Positions 45,610 through 54,631 of a stretch of 64,000 bases of DNA are shown piece after piece. Numbering within the stretch: the first letter of the stretch is position 1; every line of letters starts with the position of its first letter. Made by a program: the position numbers and the translations under genes. Source of the DNA: JAGVPT01 sp963827085 (GTDB lineage Bacteria > Bacteroidota > Ignavibacteria > UBA10030 > UBA8401); assembly GCA_963827085.1 (NCBI GenBank), contig CAWGZY010000002.1:558001-622000 (forward strand), read 5' to 3'. Below the pieces are notes generated by a model. The model ran no database searches. It saw only the letters and a program-made list of their open reading frames with translations, and was not told where the DNA came from.

Positions 45610-45668
45610 TCATGCCCGCCTAGGCGGGCATCCAGATTCTGGATTCCGGCTTTCGCTGGAATGACGAC
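45609..45668. repeat. REP-like dispersed palindrome
   Basis: GTCATGCCCGCCTAGGCGGGC followed by ATCCAGATTCTGGATTCCGG and CTTTCGCTGGAATGACG. This is the widespread GTCATxCCCGC...GGAATGAC type found in many environmental genomes, with nested inverted repeats. Confidence 0.65.
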
Positions 45669-45758
45669 ACTAGCGTTGGGGTATTGAACCCGATAGAGAA
45701 TAAAATTTATCCGGCTGTGAACTCTTTGATACCGTGAGAAGAAAAAAAAGGATTCAAA

Positions 45759-48188
45759 ATGATGAGAACAAAAATATTTCTGATAAGCTTTGCCTTATTC
45801 GTTTTCTCTATCAATGCTACATATTCACAATCATCCGTAAGAGAAAAATCGTCGTTTGATCTTGGCTGGAAATTTCACTTAGGCGATTTAAACGCCGCAA
45901 AAGATCCGTCATTCAACGATACCTCGTGGCGTTCTGTTAACGTGCCGCACGACTGGAGTATTGAAGGTGATTTTAATGACCAATACGCCAGTTGCACAGG
46001 TTATCTGCCGGGTGGATTCGGTTGGTATCGGAAAACATTTGATATTCCCCAGAATTATCAAGGTAAAACTATAACGATCCAGTTCGATGGAGTATATTGC
46101 AACAGCGAGGTTTGGGTCAACGGCAAATACATTGGCAAGCATCCGTATGGCTACACCAGTTTTTACTATAACCTCACTTCGTATCTGGAGCTTGGAAAAA
46201 AGAATGTCATTGCAGTGCGTGTTGACCATATGAAATATGCCGATACGCGGTGGTACAGCGGTTCCGGTATTTATCGCCACGTATGGCTTATTGCAACAAA
46301 AAATATTCACGTAGCTCAATGGGGCACACAGGTTGTAACTCCCGAAGTTACGCCTTCTGACGCGAAAGTAACCGTACAAACAACTATCGCTCACGATAAC
46401 AAAATCAATAAAACCGTAAGACTGTTGTCATCTCTGGTAACCGAGGACGGGAAAGAAGCCGCCGCTGCTGAAACCGCGGTCCCGTTGTCCGATAGTCTAA
46501 CATCGGTCAACCAAGCATTCATCATCCATAATCCTATTTTATGGAATACTGAAAATCCTTACCTGTATACGGTGAAAACAAAAATCGTTCTAGGTGCCGA
46601 TGTTGTCGATGAATATGAAACGCCGTTTGGCGTTCGCACAATCAAGTTCGATCCGGATAAAGGGTTCTTTCTTAACGGAGTAAGCACAAAACTCAAAGGC
46701 GTTTGCCTTCATCACGAGGGAGGTTCCGTGGGGGCTGCCGTTCCCGAAAAGATCTGGAGGATCAGGCTCGAAAAACTTAAGGCTGCCGGATGCAACGCCA
46801 TTCGTACAAGTCATAATCCTGTCGCGCCTGAGTTTCTTGATTTGTGCGACCGGATGGGTTTTATGGTGATGGCTGAAGCCTTCGACGAATGGGACTACCC
46901 GAAGAATAAATGGATTGACGGCTGGAACCAGACTCAAGCTGGTCATAACGGGTATCCTGATATTTTTGAACAGTGGAGCGAAAAAGATTTATCCTCTATG
47001 GTGTACCGCGATAAAAATCATCCTTCTATTATTATCTGGAGTATCGGGAATGAACTTGATTACAACAACGATCCGTATTCCGATCCGACAAACGCAAATT
47101 ATAGTCCCGACAAACCGGATGCATCCCGGATTGTCGATATCGCCCGTACATTTGTCGAGATAGTAAAAAATATTGATACATCGAGACCTGTTACGATGGC
47201 AATAGCCATTGTACCAATTTCAAATAAATTAAGAGTGCCTGAAGTGTTGGATATTGCAGGATATAACTATACCGAAAGCGCTTATCAGAATGATCACAAA
47301 CAATATCCTCACCGAATTATTTACGGCAGCGAAAACTCGCACAATTATTCTGCATGGTTGGCAGTCAAGAATAATGAGTTCATTAGCGGCCAATTTTTAT
47401 GGACGGGCGTTGACTATATGGGCGAGGCAGGAAAATTCCCTAGTCACGCTTCAACTTCAGGATTACTTGATTTAACCTCGTTTGAAAAACCCATTTATTA
47501 CTGGCGCCAGGCGATGTGGTCGAAAAAACCGATGCTTTATCTTGCGGCCCGAAAGATGAAAGCTTCTGACAATCCATCGATCGATCCGATGTCGAATCTG
47601 GCAGGGTTTCTAAATTCCTCAGATCAAAATGAGCACTGGAACTATAATGCGGGAGATTCTATTTTGGTTATGGCTTTTACCAATTGTCCTGAAGTTGAAT
47701 TATTTATCGATGGCAAATCCTGCGGGAAAAGAAACTCAGATCCGGCAATTTCATGTCTGTGGTGGTGCATGCCGTACAAAGCCGGTGATGTAAAAGCCTT
47801 GGCCAAAGGACCGGATAACAATATGTTGACGGCCGAACTAAAAAAAGTATACGAACCGGAAAAAATATTTATCAAGCCGGACACGAAAACGTTGAAAGCC
47901 AACAATCAGGATGTTGCTGTTGTTGAAGTTCAACTGCTTGATAAAAATAACAACAGGGCGTTGTTGGCCAACAACCTCATTAATTTCGAGATAAGCGGAG
48001 AAGGCCGGATTATCGGCGTTGACAACGGCGATGCCTCAAGTCTGGAAAATTATAAACTACCAAAACGTCAAGCGCGTTTTGGCCGCTGTATCGTCATCGT
48101 ACAAACCACCGGCAAGAGCGGCACCATCACGCTGGCGGCAAAATCTGAGGGATTACCGGGTGCGTCGGTAGAAATAGTCAGCGAGTAA
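45759..48188 (+). CDS. GH2 beta-galactosidase-type glycosidase
   Basis: 809 residues; AAGGA lies 6 bases before the ATG. Signal peptide FLISFALFVFSINATYSQ. Typical GH2 order: N-terminal sugar-binding domain (VNVPHDWSIEGDF; VWVNGKYIGKHPYGYTSFYY), Ig-like domain, catalytic barrel, DUF4982-like and Ig-like C-terminal domains (EISGEGRIIGVDNGDASS). The acid/base is E432 in WSIGNELDY and the nucleophile is E525 in YGSENSH. Likely removes beta-linked galactose from galactan or arabinogalactan side chains; some GH2 relatives in this clade act on other beta-linked sugars. It is followed 28 bases later by a propeller gene. Confidence 0.92.
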   Translation: MMRTKIFLISFALFVFSINATYSQSSVREKSSFDLGWKFHLGDLNAAKDPSFNDTSWRSVNVPHDWSIEGDFNDQYASCTGYLPGGFGWYRKTFDIPQNYQGKTITIQFDGVYCNSEVWVNGKYIGKHPYGYTSFYYNLTSYLELGKKNVIAVRVDHMKYADTRWYSGSGIYRHVWLIATKNIHVAQWGTQVVTPEVTPSDAKVTVQTTIAHDNKINKTVRLLSSLVTEDGKEAAAAETAVPLSDSLTSVNQAFIIHNPILWNTENPYLYTVKTKIVLGADVVDEYETPFGVRTIKFDPDKGFFLNGVSTKLKGVCLHHEGGSVGAAVPEKIWRIRLEKLKAAGCNAIRTSHNPVAPEFLDLCDRMGFMVMAEAFDEWDYPKNKWIDGWNQTQAGHNGYPDIFEQWSEKDLSSMVYRDKNHPSIIIWSIGNELDYNNDPYSDPTNANYSPDKPDASRIVDIARTFVEIVKNIDTSRPVTMAIAIVPISNKLRVPEVLDIAGYNYTESAYQNDHKQYPHRIIYGSENSHNYSAWLAVKNNEFISGQFLWTGVDYMGEAGKFPSHASTSGLLDLTSFEKPIYYWRQAMWSKKPMLYLAARKMKASDNPSIDPMSNLAGFLNSSDQNEHWNYNAGDSILVMAFTNCPEVELFIDGKSCGKRNSDPAISCLWWCMPYKAGDVKALAKGPDNNMLTAELKKVYEPEKIFIKPDTKTLKANNQDVAVVEVQLLDKNNNRALLANNLINFEISGEGRIIGVDNGDASSLENYKLPKRQARFGRCIVIVQTTGKSGTITLAAKSEGLPGASVEIVSE

Positions 48189-48216
48189 TTTCATTTGTTT
48201 TCACTCGAGGAACCGT

Positions 48217-49125
48217 ATGAAGAAAACAAGCCTCGCCATTGCTCTATTCTTCCTCCTTGCCGCCGGAGTCATTCCCCTCAATGCCCAGCCCGACACCGCA
48301 CAGCATCGACATTCATTTGTATGTACCGATTATACCGGCGGAAATGTCTATATTATTTCGGAAAACGGCACAATAGAATGGACCTATCCTGCAACCCGGT
48401 GCAACGATGTCTGGATGCTTCCGAACGGAAATCTACTCTTCAATACGGGCAACGGAGTAAAAGAGGTTACACGAACAAAGGAAGTTGTTTTTTCTTACGA
48501 ATCTCAAAGCGAAATTTATGCCTGCCAGCGGCTGCCGAACGGCAATACGTTTATCGGTGAATGCAATTCCGGACGCTTGTTGGAAGTTTCGCCGGATGGA
48601 AAGATTGTCAAACAAATAAAACTTCTCTCCGATAGCGTAGACGGCGGACATTCTTTTATGCGCAATGCACGTAAGCTGCAGAACGGACATTACCTTGTTG
48701 CACACTATGGTCTGGATAAGGTATGTGAATATGATTCCTCCGGTACAAAAATTATGGAAATACCGATCAAGGGAGGCCCGCATTCCGTCATCCGTTTATC
48801 GAATGGCCATACGCTTATCGCCTGTTCAGACCATAACGGCGATCCCCGCGTTGTCGAAGTTGACACGTCCGGCGTCATTACCTGGCAATTATTGAAAAAT
48901 GAGTTGCCCGGTATTGAGTTGAAGTTCATGACGGGAATGCAATGCCTGCCTAATGGGAATCTGGTTCTCACCAATTGGCTGGGACATAACCAGTTCGGAA
49001 AAGCGCCTCATGCTTTCGAGATAACGCGCGACAAAAAAGTGGTATGGGTATACAAAGATGATTCCGTCCTAAAAACCATGTCAAGCATTCAGCTGTTAGA
49101 TGTTCCCGGCGAAATATTCCACTAA
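48217..49125 (+). CDS. Exported ASST/PQQ-like beta-propeller protein (paralog 3)
   Basis: 302 residues; GAGGAA lies 5 bases before the ATG. Signal peptide LAIALFFLLAAGVIPLNAQ. Blades such as LPNGNLLFNTGNGVKEV, LPNGNTFIGECNSGRLLEVS, LQNGHYLVAHYGLDKVCEYD, LSNGHTLIACSDHNGDPRVV and LPNGNLVLTNWLGHNQFG identify the same fold as paralogs 1 and 2, but the N-terminal LPGKGLxQHxFLY motif is missing. It seems translationally linked to the GH2 gene. Role unknown. Confidence 0.72.
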   Translation: MKKTSLAIALFFLLAAGVIPLNAQPDTAQHRHSFVCTDYTGGNVYIISENGTIEWTYPATRCNDVWMLPNGNLLFNTGNGVKEVTRTKEVVFSYESQSEIYACQRLPNGNTFIGECNSGRLLEVSPDGKIVKQIKLLSDSVDGGHSFMRNARKLQNGHYLVAHYGLDKVCEYDSSGTKIMEIPIKGGPHSVIRLSNGHTLIACSDHNGDPRVVEVDTSGVITWQLLKNELPGIELKFMTGMQCLPNGNLVLTNWLGHNQFGKAPHAFEITRDKKVVWVYKDDSVLKTMSSIQLLDVPGEIFH

Positions 49126-49614
49126 GTTCACGAAGAAACACGAAGAAAAAATATCTAACGTAACAAATCCTCTATGAAAAAAAATAAAACTGATTTTCTT
49201 CTTCGCGCTTCTTCGTGTCCTTCGTGGATTCTCCTAAGGACACGAAGAAATACGAAAAAAATATCTAACGTAACAAATCCTCTATGAAAAAAAATAAAAC
49301 TGATTTTCTTCTTCGTGCTTCTTCGTGTCCTTCGTGGATTCTCCTAAGGACACGAAGAAATACGAAAAAAATATCTAACGTAACAAATCCTCTATGAAAA
49401 AAAATAAAACTGATTTTCTTCTTCGCGCTTCTTCGTGTCCTTCGTGGATTCTCCTAAGGACACGAAGAAATACGAAAAAAATATCTAACATAACAAATCC
49501 TCTATGAAAAAAAATAAAACTGATTTTCTCCTTCGTGCTTCTTCGTGTCCTTCGTGGATTCTCCTAGGGACACGAAGAAATACGAAAAAAAATATCTAAC
49601 ATAACAAATCCTCT
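49126..49614 (+). repeat. Tandem 110-bp leader/mini-ORF repeats before the GH28 gene
   Basis: Five ATGs lie at 49174, 49284, 49394, 49504 and 49615; spacings are 110, 110, 110 and 111 bases. Each unit carries the leader AACAAATCCTCT, the ATG, 21 codons that match the start of the GH28 gene at 49615, and then a hairpin CTTCGTGTCCTT...AAGGACACGAAG (12-bp stem). In the first three units the 37-codon mini-ORF ends with a TGA that overlaps the next ATG (ATGA). The fourth unit has one extra A and stops earlier at TAA. No ribosome binding site stands clearly before the ATGs. Confidence 0.9.
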
Positions 49615-51186
49615 ATGAAAAAAAATAAAACTGATTTTCTCCTTCGTGCTTCTTCGTGTCCTTCGTGGATTCTCCTCTCCGCCTTTAGTTTGACGGTTTT
49701 CATCCCCCCGGCAATTCCAGCGCAGACAAAAATGGTTTTCAGCGTTCGATATTACGGTGCCAACGGGGACGGCAAAACTGTGGATTCCCCGGCAATCAAT
49801 TCGGCGATCGAAGCCGCTGCGGAAAACGGCGGCGGGACGGTGTACTTTCCAGCGGGCGATTATCTCTCCGGTTCCATTCGTTTGCGAAGCAATATTACGC
49901 TATACCTCGACAATGGGTGCACGCTCATTGCCGTCTCCGAAAATCCCGAAGTAAATTATGACCAGGCTGAAAAGAGCATCAACGACACGTATCAAGATTA
50001 CGGACACAGCCATTGGCATAATGGGTTGATCTGGGGAGATAGTCTCCACGACGTATCGATTATCGGCCAGGGGGAAATTTACGGCAAAGGTCTGCTGAAA
50101 GATTGGATGAAGGATAGTAAAACTGCGGACAAAACAATTAGCCTCTATAGATGCCGTAATGTTCTTTTGAGAGATTTTACGATGTACCACGGCGGATGGT
50201 TTGCTATTCTCGCTACCGGAGTTGATAATCTCACGCTCGACAATCTTAAAATAGATACCAACAGAGACGGCGTCGATATTGATTGCTGCAAGAACGTGCG
50301 CGTTTCCAATTTGTCTGTTAACTCGCCGTACGACGATGGGCTTTGCCTGAAAAGCACGTTCGCGCTCGGTTATGCTCGAGCCACGGAGAATGTTACAATT
50401 ACCAATTGCCAGCTCAGCGGTTATGATGAAGGATCGCTGCTGGACGGAACCTATAAGCGCTCTAATAATTCTGAATACGGTCTCCATCCTACCGGACGCA
50501 TAAAATTCGGTACGGAATCCAACGGCGGGTTCAAAAATATCACGATCTCTAATTGCGTGTTTGATTACTGCAGAGGATTGGCCTTAGAAACGGTCGACGG
50601 CGGACTTCTCGAAGATGTTGCCATCACCAATATTACCATGAGAGACATCGTCAACGATCCGATTTTCCTGAGACTTGGAGCAAGGATGCGCGGTCCGAAA
50701 GGAGCGCCCGTCGGCAAACTGAGAAGAATTACAATAAGCAACATTATCGTCTATAACGCGGACCAATCGTATTCATGCACTATTGCCGGATTGCCGGGTC
50801 ATCCTATTGAAGATATTTATTTAAACAACATCCGAATCTATTTTAGGGGCGGAGGAACTGGCGAACAAGCGGCAAGAGAAATACCCGAGAACGAAAATAA
50901 ATACCCCGAACCGGGTATGTTCGGCACTGCATCCGCATACGGTTTGTTTGTTCGGCACGCAAAAGATATTACGCTCAATGATGTTGAGTTCAATGTTTTG
51001 GAGCCCGATTATCGGCCGGGCTTATTGTTTGATGATGTCAACGGCATCCAACTGCGAAATATAACGGTCCAACGGACGGATAACTCAAACGCTCTTATTC
51101 TAAAGAACGTTACGGATTTTAATGTCCTTCAAAGCAAAGGTATTGAAGATCAGAAGATTGAGTCCGTAAAAGAAAAGAGCTTCTAA
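49615..51186 (+). CDS. GH28 polygalacturonase-type glycosidase
   Basis: 523 residues. The N-terminus MKKNKTDFLLRASSCPSWIL is encoded by the last copy of the upstream tandem repeat and is followed by a hydrophobic stretch (LSAFSLTVFIPPAIPAQ) acting as signal peptide. The body is a GH28 beta-helix: VRYYGANGDGKTVDSPAINS at the start, D218 in NRDGVDIDCC, and D240/D241 in SPYDDGLCLKS. The usual GH28 His motif and RIK motif are not clear, as in some Bacteroidota exo-acting or rhamnogalacturonan-specific members. Expected to cleave alpha-galacturonic or rhamnogalacturonan linkages. An internal start after the repeat-derived segment cannot be excluded, since no strong ribosome site lies before 49615. 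Confidence 0.85.
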   Translation: MKKNKTDFLLRASSCPSWILLSAFSLTVFIPPAIPAQTKMVFSVRYYGANGDGKTVDSPAINSAIEAAAENGGGTVYFPAGDYLSGSIRLRSNITLYLDNGCTLIAVSENPEVNYDQAEKSINDTYQDYGHSHWHNGLIWGDSLHDVSIIGQGEIYGKGLLKDWMKDSKTADKTISLYRCRNVLLRDFTMYHGGWFAILATGVDNLTLDNLKIDTNRDGVDIDCCKNVRVSNLSVNSPYDDGLCLKSTFALGYARATENVTITNCQLSGYDEGSLLDGTYKRSNNSEYGLHPTGRIKFGTESNGGFKNITISNCVFDYCRGLALETVDGGLLEDVAITNITMRDIVNDPIFLRLGARMRGPKGAPVGKLRRITISNIIVYNADQSYSCTIAGLPGHPIEDIYLNNIRIYFRGGGTGEQAAREIPENENKYPEPGMFGTASAYGLFVRHAKDITLNDVEFNVLEPDYRPGLLFDDVNGIQLRNITVQRTDNSNALILKNVTDFNVLQSKGIEDQKIESVKEKSF

Positions 51187-51229
51187 AGAACATTTTAGAC
51201 ATAGTGAATAGTTTTTGGCTTACTCATTC

Positions 51230-51406
51230 ATGTTATGCAAAATCAATTTTTGACACACCACCGCCCCCTCTCGCTTGCGCTAAACGCTCACGCACAGAGG
51301 GGAGTAGCGGAGCAAATCCACTTCTGTTCCCTGTGCGATGGCAAGAGGGGATTTGGCAAAGGGTGTGTCTCTTGTTTGGTTGAATACCTCCTTCATGAAT
51401 TCTTCT
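51230..51406. mobile_element. MITE-like dispersed element, copy 1
   Basis: Begins ATGTTATGCAAAATC and TTTTTGACACACC, contains a palindromic core around CCCCTCTCGCTTGCG and AAGAGGGGATTTGGC, and ends GGTGTGTC...CTTCATGAATTCTTCT. Related copies lie at 56719-56886 (inverted) and 61378-61566. No ORF. It fills most of the spacer before the second GH2 gene. Confidence 0.6.
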
Positions 51407-51481
51407 CGTTGTATAACATTAATTGCACATCAAATTTGAACTGAAAATACTCTACTATCCTAATAACCGCGGGTGAAAACA

Positions 51482-54370
51482 ATGAAATCGAAAACTGCAT
51501 ACACTATTGTTGTATTAACATTTTTGATTGTCGCTTCAATGGCGGGACAAACTCAGGAACAGTCTTCTCCAAGAGAAAAGCTCTTAATGGATTTCAGCTG
51601 GCGTTTTGCCCTCGGGCATGCGTACGATACGAAAAGGGATTTCGATAATGGCAGCGGCTACTTTTCGTACTTTGCGAAAGCGGGGTACGGCGACGGAGCG
51701 GCGTCAACGAATTTCGATGACCGCGGCTGGCGAGTTCTTGACGTGCCGCACGATTGGTGCGTTGAACTTCCGTTCGACAGTCTCGGCGGCTACAGCCACG
51801 GGTACAAGGCTATAGGGCGCAATTTTCCGCAAAACAGCGTGGGCTGGTACCGCAAGAAATTTTCTATACCGGAATCCGATCTCGGTAAACGCATTTTTGT
51901 CGAATTCGACGGGGTGTTCAGAAATTCAATCGTTTGGGTAAACGGTTTTTATCTTGGAACCGAACACAGCGGTTATGTCGGCTTTAGTTACGACATTTCC
52001 GATTATCTCAATTACGGCGGCGATAATGTTATTGCCGTGCGCGTGGACGCGACCATGGAAGAAGGCTGGTTCTACGAAGGAGCCGGCATCTACAGGCATG
52101 TCTGGCTCACAAAAGTATCGCCTTTGCACATCACGAAGGACGGCACGTTTGTGACAACTGATTTGGAAAAAAACACTGCGGTGATTACAACGCGGGCCGC
52201 CGTGAAAAACGAATCGATGAAAAATTCAACCTTCAATATCGAAGAATCTATTGTTGATTTATCGGGCAAAACAGTTATTTCTGGGTCCAGGAAAAATTTG
52301 ACTCTCAAAGCCGGCAATCAGGAAGAATACGTCAGCCGGTTCAAAGTTGTTAATCCCAAGCTATGGTCCATCGAAACACCATATTTGCATGCATTAAAAA
52401 CGGTAATTCGCTCCGACGGTAAGATTGTCGATACCTACGAAACAACTTTTGGCATCCGCACTGTTCGCTTTGATCCCAACGAAGGTTTCTTCCTAAACGG
52501 AAAACATCTAAAAATAAAAGGTACGGCCGATCATCAAGATCATGCGGGAGTTGGCATTGCGATCCCAAATGCGTTGCAGGAATTTCGTGTCAAACGATTA
52601 AAAGCTATGGGAAGCAACGCCATCCGGACTGCCCACAACCCGCCGTCGCCGGAATTATTGGATGCTTGCGACCGGCTCGGCATGCTTGTATTGGACGAAA
52701 ACCGGTTGATGGGCATTAACCAGGAACATTTTGATTGTCTGGAACGATTCATGAAGCGCGACCGGAATCATCCGAGCGTTATCCTATGGTCGCTCGGCAA
52801 TGAAGAGTGGGGAATTGAAAGCAACATCAAAGGTGCGCATGTCGGAACCACCATGCAGGCGTTCGCGCAGCGTTTTGATTCGTCGCGTGCGTTCACGGCT
52901 GCAATAAGCGGCGGATGGGATAACGGCACCGGAATGGTGCTGCAGGTGATGGGATATAATTACATCCTCCAGGGGGACATCGACGAACATCATAAAAAAT
53001 TTCCCTGGCAGGCAGGAATCGGCACGGAAGAAGGTAATACCGGCGGCACGCGGGGCATTTACGTATCAGACGATGCAAAAGCTCACATGGCTCCCCGCAC
53101 GCGCGAAAATGATGGCACCGAAGTCGGCTGGAAATTCTACTCTGCCCGTCCCTTTTTATCCGGACTTTTTTATTGGACCGGTTTCGATTATCGCGGCGAA
53201 ATGAATCCGTACGATTGGCCTGCCATCAGTTCGCAGTATGGAATTCTTGATTTGTGCGGTTTTCCAAAAGATATTTTTTATTACTTGAAATCCTGGTGGA
53301 GCGACAGCCCCGTCCTGCACATTGTTCCCGACTGGAATTTGAAAGGCCATGTCGGACAGGAATCAAAAGTAACTGTCTACAGTAATTGCGAACAGGTTGA
53401 ATTGCTGCTCAATAATCAAAGTCTTGGCAAAAAAGAGATGCCGTCAAACGGCCACTTGGAATGGACGGCCAATTATCAGCCGGGCATCCTCTCTGCTCGC
53501 GGCTATAACGCTGATAAGATGGTTTTGGAAAGTAAAATGGACTCTTCCGGAAATGCAGCAGCCATTCAATTGATTCCCGATTGCAACGGTATTAAAGCTG
53601 ACGGTGAGGACGTTTCGGTAATTACGGTGCAGGTTACGGATCATAATGGTGTGATCGTGCCTGACGGCAGCAACAAAATTACTTTCAGCGTGGATGGACC
53701 GGGAAAAATTATCGGCGTGGGCAACGGCGATCCATCGAGCCATGAGGCCGATAGATTTTTTGAATCTGTGAAGACTTCAAAAATTGAGAACCTGAAAGAA
53801 CTAGCGGTGAGCAACCTCAACAATCGCCCCGAGGTCGCTGCCGGATTCAATGACTCGACATGGAAACCGGCCTTGCGAAGCCTGCGAAGCGACGATTGGC
53901 GTGCGTATGTCGACACGCTCCTTGTCATCCGTGGAACGTTCAGGCTGGACGATCTCACAAACGAAACCGAAGTCAATCTCTTTACAAAAAGTATCGTTGA
54001 GAACCAGTCGATCTATGTCAATGGACATTTGCTTGGATCGAATATTAAGCGCGATGCTCCGAACCAGGCGTTCCGGCTCGACCACAAAATACTTAAGCCG
54101 GGAAGAAACGAATATGCCGTGGTAGGACAACGATTCAGAAAGACATATCAATGGGACGAACCGAATACCGATCCGGGATTGGTCCAGGCAATTTCCCCTT
54201 CAGCCCAATGGAAACGGAGTGTATTCAATGGCTTGGCTCAAGTGATAGTGCAATCGACTAAGCAGCCGGGTGATATCATACTAAAAGCTTCAGCAGAAGG
54301 ATTACAGCAAGCGGAGATCAAAATTCAGACGCAACCGGCAACTCTTCGCTCAGCGGTTCTTGCACAGTAA
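51482..54370 (+). CDS. GH2 beta-galactosidase-type glycosidase with inserted C-terminal domain
   Basis: About 962 residues from the ATG at 51482; the open frame reaches a GTG 9 bases earlier. Signal peptide TIVVLTFLIVASMAGQTQ. GH2 order is clear: VLDVPHDWCVELPF and VWVNGFYLGTEHSGYVGFSY, then the barrel with acid/base E441 in SLGNEEWGIE and nucleophile E516 in IGTEEGNTGG. After the Ig-like start of the C-terminal domain (VDGPGKIIGVGNGDPSS, about residue 746) an extra 150-residue jelly-roll-like domain (SIYVNGHLLGSNIKRDA; ILKPGRNEYAVVGQRF) is inserted before the Ig domain resumes at about 909. It is distinct from the GH2 at 45.8 kb. Beta-galactosidase or beta-glucuronidase-type activity on pectic side chains is inferred. 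Confidence 0.9.
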   Translation: MKSKTAYTIVVLTFLIVASMAGQTQEQSSPREKLLMDFSWRFALGHAYDTKRDFDNGSGYFSYFAKAGYGDGAASTNFDDRGWRVLDVPHDWCVELPFDSLGGYSHGYKAIGRNFPQNSVGWYRKKFSIPESDLGKRIFVEFDGVFRNSIVWVNGFYLGTEHSGYVGFSYDISDYLNYGGDNVIAVRVDATMEEGWFYEGAGIYRHVWLTKVSPLHITKDGTFVTTDLEKNTAVITTRAAVKNESMKNSTFNIEESIVDLSGKTVISGSRKNLTLKAGNQEEYVSRFKVVNPKLWSIETPYLHALKTVIRSDGKIVDTYETTFGIRTVRFDPNEGFFLNGKHLKIKGTADHQDHAGVGIAIPNALQEFRVKRLKAMGSNAIRTAHNPPSPELLDACDRLGMLVLDENRLMGINQEHFDCLERFMKRDRNHPSVILWSLGNEEWGIESNIKGAHVGTTMQAFAQRFDSSRAFTAAISGGWDNGTGMVLQVMGYNYILQGDIDEHHKKFPWQAGIGTEEGNTGGTRGIYVSDDAKAHMAPRTRENDGTEVGWKFYSARPFLSGLFYWTGFDYRGEMNPYDWPAISSQYGILDLCGFPKDIFYYLKSWWSDSPVLHIVPDWNLKGHVGQESKVTVYSNCEQVELLLNNQSLGKKEMPSNGHLEWTANYQPGILSARGYNADKMVLESKMDSSGNAAAIQLIPDCNGIKADGEDVSVITVQVTDHNGVIVPDGSNKITFSVDGPGKIIGVGNGDPSSHEADRFFESVKTSKIENLKELAVSNLNNRPEVAAGFNDSTWKPALRSLRSDDWRAYVDTLLVIRGTFRLDDLTNETEVNLFTKSIVENQSIYVNGHLLGSNIKRDAPNQAFRLDHKILKPGRNEYAVVGQRFRKTYQWDEPNTDPGLVQAISPSAQWKRSVFNGLAQVIVQSTKQPGDIILKASAEGLQQAEIKIQTQPATLRSAVLAQ

Positions 54371-54631
54371 TTTCTGGCGTGGGCGCTTTGTATGTTTTTG
54401 TTCCATTCACAGAACATCGCACTGTTGAGTGAAACCATTAATAGAGACCTCGGAATAATCCAAAAAATGAGATTCACGCAAATCGCAAGGGGATGGCTTC
54501 GCCAGACGCAAAGTTGCAAATTGATTCTAAAACAGGATCTTCGCGCCTTAGCGCCTTGGCGAGAGACATTTCTTTACTCATCTCAAATCCTAAAAAGTTG
54601 AAAAACAGTCTTAATTTGAAAGGAGTTGAAC

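Noticed and set aside
49126..49672. Possible CRISPR array (regular repeats of about 110 bp)
   Set aside because: The repeated unit is continuous with no unique spacers, is far longer than a CRISPR repeat, and no cas genes are present.
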